A DNA stretch of 43,546 nt from Spirochaetota bacterium. Its GTDB lineage: Bacteria; Spirochaetota; JAHITG01; JAFGFC01. Location of the stretch: assembly GCA_016931325.1 (NCBI GenBank), contig JAFGFC010000013.1, positions 1 to 43,546 on the forward strand, read 5' to 3'. Below the pieces are notes generated by a model that was not told the origin of the DNA, made no database searches, and was given only the letters and a program-made list of their open reading frames with translations. Of the stretch, positions 40,826 to 43,546 are shown piece after piece (position 1 is the stretch's first letter; each line of letters starts with the position of its first letter). Position numbers and translations under genes: made by a program.

Positions 40826-41509
40826 ATGTTCTTATCAAAAAGGAAGCGATATACCTTAATTTTATTGGTCCTGGCGTGTGTCATCCTTTATTTTATCAGG
40901 GTTCATACTAAAAAACCTTACCGGATAATCTCCAGTGAACAAGGAACCAAGACTCTGGAACTAAAAGAGATTATAACGGTCAAGTTCCCTTTTTATGTTT
41001 TTTCCGGCAAACAGAGTGATTCTTCTTTTTTCCTTTCCGGATACATGGGAGATATACATGACCTGCAGGTCTTAAAAACAAAGGATCCTGAAACAGGGGG
41101 AAAAAGACTGAAAGTGATCTATAAAAGGGTCAGGAAGGACGGTGGAGGTTGGTGCGGTCTGTACTGGCAGTATCCTCCAAACAATTGGGGTGATGATGTG
41201 AAAGGGGGATATGATCTTCGCCAGGCCAGGTATTTATATTTCACAGCCCGGGGCGAAAGGGGTACAGAAAGAGCGGAATTCAAGATAGGGGGCATTCCCG
41301 GAAGATGGGGAGACTCGGATGAGGCTACCACAGGCATTATACAGCTTTCCAACAAAGCCAGGACTTATAGAATCGATCTAAGAAAAAAAGATCTAAAAAA
41401 TATTATTGGCGGGTTCTGCTTTATGATAATGGAAAAATTTAATCCTGAAGGAGCGGTCTTTTACATACATGATATTTATTACTCGGATAGAACCTGCATA
41501 AAGAGATAA
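40826..41509 (+). CDS. membrane-anchored protein with carbohydrate-binding-like jelly-roll domain
   Basis: 227 residues. An N-terminal span (YTLILLVLACVILYFI) is either an uncleaved anchor or a signal. The outside part has the pattern of a CBM-like beta-sandwich: LKVIYKRVRKDGGGWCGLYWQYP, DLRQARYLYFTARGERGTERAEFKIGG, TYRIDLRKKDLKNIIGGFCFM, GAVFYIHDIYYSD, typical of CBM11-type or related domains. No catalytic domain. It probably binds a sugar or polymer at the cell surface. It follows the unknown gene by 3 bases and converges on the gene at 41512. Confidence 0.65.
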   Translation: MFLSKRKRYTLILLVLACVILYFIRVHTKKPYRIISSEQGTKTLELKEIITVKFPFYVFSGKQSDSSFFLSGYMGDIHDLQVLKTKDPETGGKRLKVIYKRVRKDGGGWCGLYWQYPPNNWGDDVKGGYDLRQARYLYFTARGERGTERAEFKIGGIPGRWGDSDEATTGIIQLSNKARTYRIDLRKKDLKNIIGGFCFMIMEKFNPEGAVFYIHDIYYSDRTCIKR

Positions 41510-41511
41510 AA

Positions 41512-41898
41512 TCACTTATTATTTTTTTCCGTGATCATGATTCCCACATATCCCTTTAATTCTCTGGCCACAGCCTTTAAGTGTTCCAGGGTACCCGGCT
41601 TCAAGGTGGTGGCCTGGGTCTCAAACCGGTCATCCACCTGCATCCCCTTTTTGGATGAAAATGGTGACCGCAGGATTTTTTTCAGATCCGGATCTACAAT
41701 GTCCATTTTGTATTTCCCCTTTTCCCACTCCGCTGTTCCTGCATACTTTTCAGCACTCAAGGTAGAGCGGTCCAACTTGTAGAATTTTACTTTTAAATAA
41801 TCCATTTCCCCCACGTTTTTTAAAACTCCGCTGACATATAAGAACAGACCTGTGGTGGCAAGCAGAAGAGTGATAAAAAATAATATATTTTTTTTCAT
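41512..41898 (-). CDS. small single-span exported protein of unknown function
   Basis: 128 residues with an N-terminal hydrophobic segment (ILFFITLLLATTGLFLYVSGVL) and a mixed alpha/beta outside part (MDYLKVKFYKLDRSTLSAEKYAGTAEWEKGKYKMDIVD ... LKAVARELKGYVGIMI). No motif recognised. It follows the HExxH protein gene by 25 bases on the same strand, so it may be its partner. It ends 2 bases from the converging gene. Confidence 0.65.
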   Translation of the reverse strand: MKKNILFFITLLLATTGLFLYVSGVLKNVGEMDYLKVKFYKLDRSTLSAEKYAGTAEWEKGKYKMDIVDPDLKKILRSPFSSKKGMQVDDRFETQATTLKPGTLEHLKAVARELKGYVGIMITEKNNK

Positions 41899-41923
41899 AA
41901 ATGTCCCATCCTGGTATTAAGAA

Positions 41924-43096
41924 TCAGTCTTTCTGTAATATCTCCAGTTCCTTATTGATGATCACCTCTTTAGGAAGCCTTCGCATAAAAACAGGAGCCT
42001 GGCCTGTATAGGTGATGGAAGAGGCATCCGGAAGAACATATTCTTTACTTTGTATTTTATATGTTTTTAACGGGATTTCTTTTTTGGTGATCTTTCCATC
42101 ATGAGTCGTATCATAAATATATGTATATTCTTTACCCTCTCTGGTGTATTTATATATGTCAGAGATCAATTCAAGTTTTTTCAAAAGGATATCACTTTTT
42201 CCTTCATTAAATTGCATCAGGGCTCTGGCATAAAAGTCTATTGTGTCAGAAGTATATCTGGCAAATGTTTCAGCCAGGTCTTCTTTGCGGCTTGTTTCAG
42301 CATAACTGGAGATGAAATCTCCCGTTCCTTTTTCAGATGCGTCCCAGAGACGGTCACGTTTAGCCAGCTGCTGTTTGTTGATAAAACCTGTATGCTCAAG
42401 AACATGAGCTGTCTCATGCATAAAAGTATTTATATATGATTCTTTATTCTTGTTATGATATTTATCAAGGTCATTGATGCATATAATACCTGAATCATCT
42501 TCCCATGTCCATCCTGACTGTTCCCCTTTTGGATCATAACCTTTTTCATCCATACTGATCACAGCGCGAACCGAAGAAGATATTTCTGAAGGGAAAACGT
42601 CAAGGCTTCGTCTGATCAATTCACTCTCATCAGGAGTCATTTGTTTATTTCCTGATACAATGAGAATCCCTTTTTCCATCCACAGGTTCCTGTTCTGTCC
42701 TGATAAATTCAATTTTATTGATACGGTGCTTTTTGACCCATCAATATCTTCACTTGCCTCTACAATATTCATGATATCATTCAGGACCATTTTAAAATCC
42801 ACACCCTTATACCCGTGTTTTTTCATGGTCAAATAGATATCACAATATGAATCCAGATCATTCACATCACCATGTTCAGGGGTGATCGATCTGTAATCAC
42901 CCCTTTTGGATACACTATCCTCCCTGGATTTTCTTTCCCTGATCTTCATTTCCTTGCCATGAAAGACTTCGTCTTCCACGTCTTTCAGGCTGGGAAAATC
43001 CTGTGATAAGAGCCTGTAAGGTGGCAGAGATGACAAGGGACTGAAAACTAAAATAAATAGTGACAGAGTAAACGTAAGGATGATTTTTCTATTCAT
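41924..43096 (-). CDS. secreted HExxH zinc metallopeptidase-like protein
   Basis: 390 residues. A signal peptide (about 1-26) is followed by an unrecognised region. The zincin-type motif HETAHVLEH near residue 226 gives HExxH; EDLAETFARY, about 45 residues later, supplies a Glu that could be the third zinc ligand, the spacing seen in ATLF-like and related secreted zincins. The rest has conserved-looking YVLPDASSITYTG and ITKKEIPL strands. It would be a periplasmic or secreted protease of unknown substrate. A TATAAT box lies 8 bases before the ATG, so it may be leaderless; the -35 region is poor. Confidence 0.75.
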   Translation of the reverse strand: MNRKIILTFTLSLFILVFSPLSSLPPYRLLSQDFPSLKDVEDEVFHGKEMKIRERKSREDSVSKRGDYRSITPEHGDVNDLDSYCDIYLTMKKHGYKGVDFKMVLNDIMNIVEASEDIDGSKSTVSIKLNLSGQNRNLWMEKGILIVSGNKQMTPDESELIRRSLDVFPSEISSSVRAVISMDEKGYDPKGEQSGWTWEDDSGIICINDLDKYHNKNKESYINTFMHETAHVLEHTGFINKQQLAKRDRLWDASEKGTGDFISSYAETSRKEDLAETFARYTSDTIDFYARALMQFNEGKSDILLKKLELISDIYKYTREGKEYTYIYDTTHDGKITKKEIPLKTYKIQSKEYVLPDASSITYTGQAPVFMRRLPKEVIINKELEILQKD

Positions 43097-43118
43097 GTAT
43101 ATATATTATACCTCATTA

Positions 43119-43538
43119 TCATTTCTTTATCATGGAAAAATAGCCCAAAAAAATCAATTTACCAGATAAAAGATAATGAAATCTTCCAAGATATAACCGT
43201 CCTTTTTTAATGCACCTGATCTGATCCCTGATCTGTTTTAAGAAAAATCTGTTCTTTTTTTGATCATAATTGATAACAAGGACATCAAGATCTTTGAATT
43301 TTTTGCATTTCCCCCTTTCAAGAAAAAAGTATCCCCATTTCGTTTTAGAAAAAAGGATATTATAACCCGTGACCCTGTCCTTGTTATGGATAAAAGTTTT
43401 TCTGTGATCAAATCGCCTCAGGGAAGGGATAACGGTGAGCATGTCAACATAATATTCCCCGTGGATATCCCTGGAATGCGCTTTCCCGGCTTTTAGAAAT
43501 AATTGGTCCAGATCTTTATTGTCTCTGGGAAATTCCAT
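43119..43538 (-). CDS. unknown protein near the window edge
   Basis: 139 residues from an ATG 8 bases from the window end; the start may lie outside. It contains a run of well-conserved-looking strands: HGEYYVDMLTVIPSLRRFDHRK, GYNILFSKTKWGYFFLERG, INYDQKKNRFFLKQIRDQIR, LYLGRFHYLLSGKLIFLGYF. This is a compact beta-rich domain, perhaps lipid- or ligand-binding. No signal peptide or membrane span is certain. I do not recognise the family. The next gene on the same strand begins 22 bases after it. Confidence 0.6.
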   Translation of the reverse strand: MEFPRDNKDLDQLFLKAGKAHSRDIHGEYYVDMLTVIPSLRRFDHRKTFIHNKDRVTGYNILFSKTKWGYFFLERGKCKKFKDLDVLVINYDQKKNRFFLKQIRDQIRCIKKGRLYLGRFHYLLSGKLIFLGYFSMIKK

Positions 43539-43546
43539 AATTTTGT

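Noticed and set aside
1-43546. tRNA, rRNA, insertion sequence or prophage genes
   Set aside because: Reading through intergenic regions and the ORF set gave no cloverleaf, transposase, integrase or phage structural gene.

Overview
The window is a gene-dense chromosomal segment of about 40% G+C by eye, with genes on both strands. It shows no rRNA, tRNA, CRISPR array, insertion sequence or phage module that I could recognise. The gene set indicates a diderm bacterium rich in second messengers. It holds lipoprotein and Sec signal peptides, an OmpA-family protein, a CsgG-family protein, a GGDEF protein, two PilZ proteins, a GAF-GAF-adenylate cyclase, a metallo-beta-lactamase (MBL) enzyme with two cyclic-nucleotide domains, and several exported beta-propellers, two of them ending in FlgD/Ig-like tails. 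A spirochaete or one of the uncultured candidate phyla that carry FlgD-like tails would fit, but the sequence alone does not settle the taxon.

Layout. 1-5.5 kb: a GGDEF protein cut by the window edge, a DUF2892 membrane protein, a large secreted WD40-caspase, and a lipoprotein with a glutamine-amidotransferase-like fold. 5.6-10.4 kb: signalling block with PilZ, MBL-cNMP-cNMP, and a divergent adenylate cyclase. 10.4-15.7 kb: envelope block with TPR-M23 peptidase, SRPBCC-like protein, NlpC/P60 hydrolase and CsgG-like protein. 15.7-21.6 kb: B12 radical SAM enzyme, SBBP propeller, small outer-membrane-like fragment, DUF6935-like protein, HATPase, YkgJ cysteine-cluster protein. 21.6-23.6 kb: ArsR unit with a DUF5666-like protein and a Lys/Glu-repeat exported protein, then UPF0316. 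23.6-28.8 kb: alpha/beta hydrolase, two different ATP-grasp enzymes, 12-repeat NHL protein. 28.9-33.8 kb: ECF sigma factor with its membrane partner, exported MsrAB, PilZ-TM-TPR protein, PD40-OmpA protein. 33.9-43.5 kb: HPr-kinase/PEPCK-like NTPase, membrane PD40 protein, lipoprotein, SPL-like radical SAM with a helix-hairpin-helix tail, several unknowns, and a secreted HExxH protein.

How the genes may work together. Cyclic-nucleotide signalling is the clearest theme: the cyclase at 8518 and the two-cNMP-domain MBL enzyme at 8387 diverge from back-to-back promoters, which suggests signal production paired with a cNMP-gated hydrolase. The GGDEF and PilZ proteins point to c-di-GMP signalling as well. 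A second theme is cell-envelope maintenance: two peptidoglycan hydrolases, CsgG, OmpA, exported MsrAB.

A regular promoter grammar runs through the window. Most transcription units begin with a TTGAC-type -35 box, then 16 bp, then TATNNT. This pattern was used, together with Shine-Dalgarno (SD) sites, to correct several start codons that the ORF track places too far upstream. Some genes appear to be leaderless. Stretches over 300 bases without a gene do not occur.
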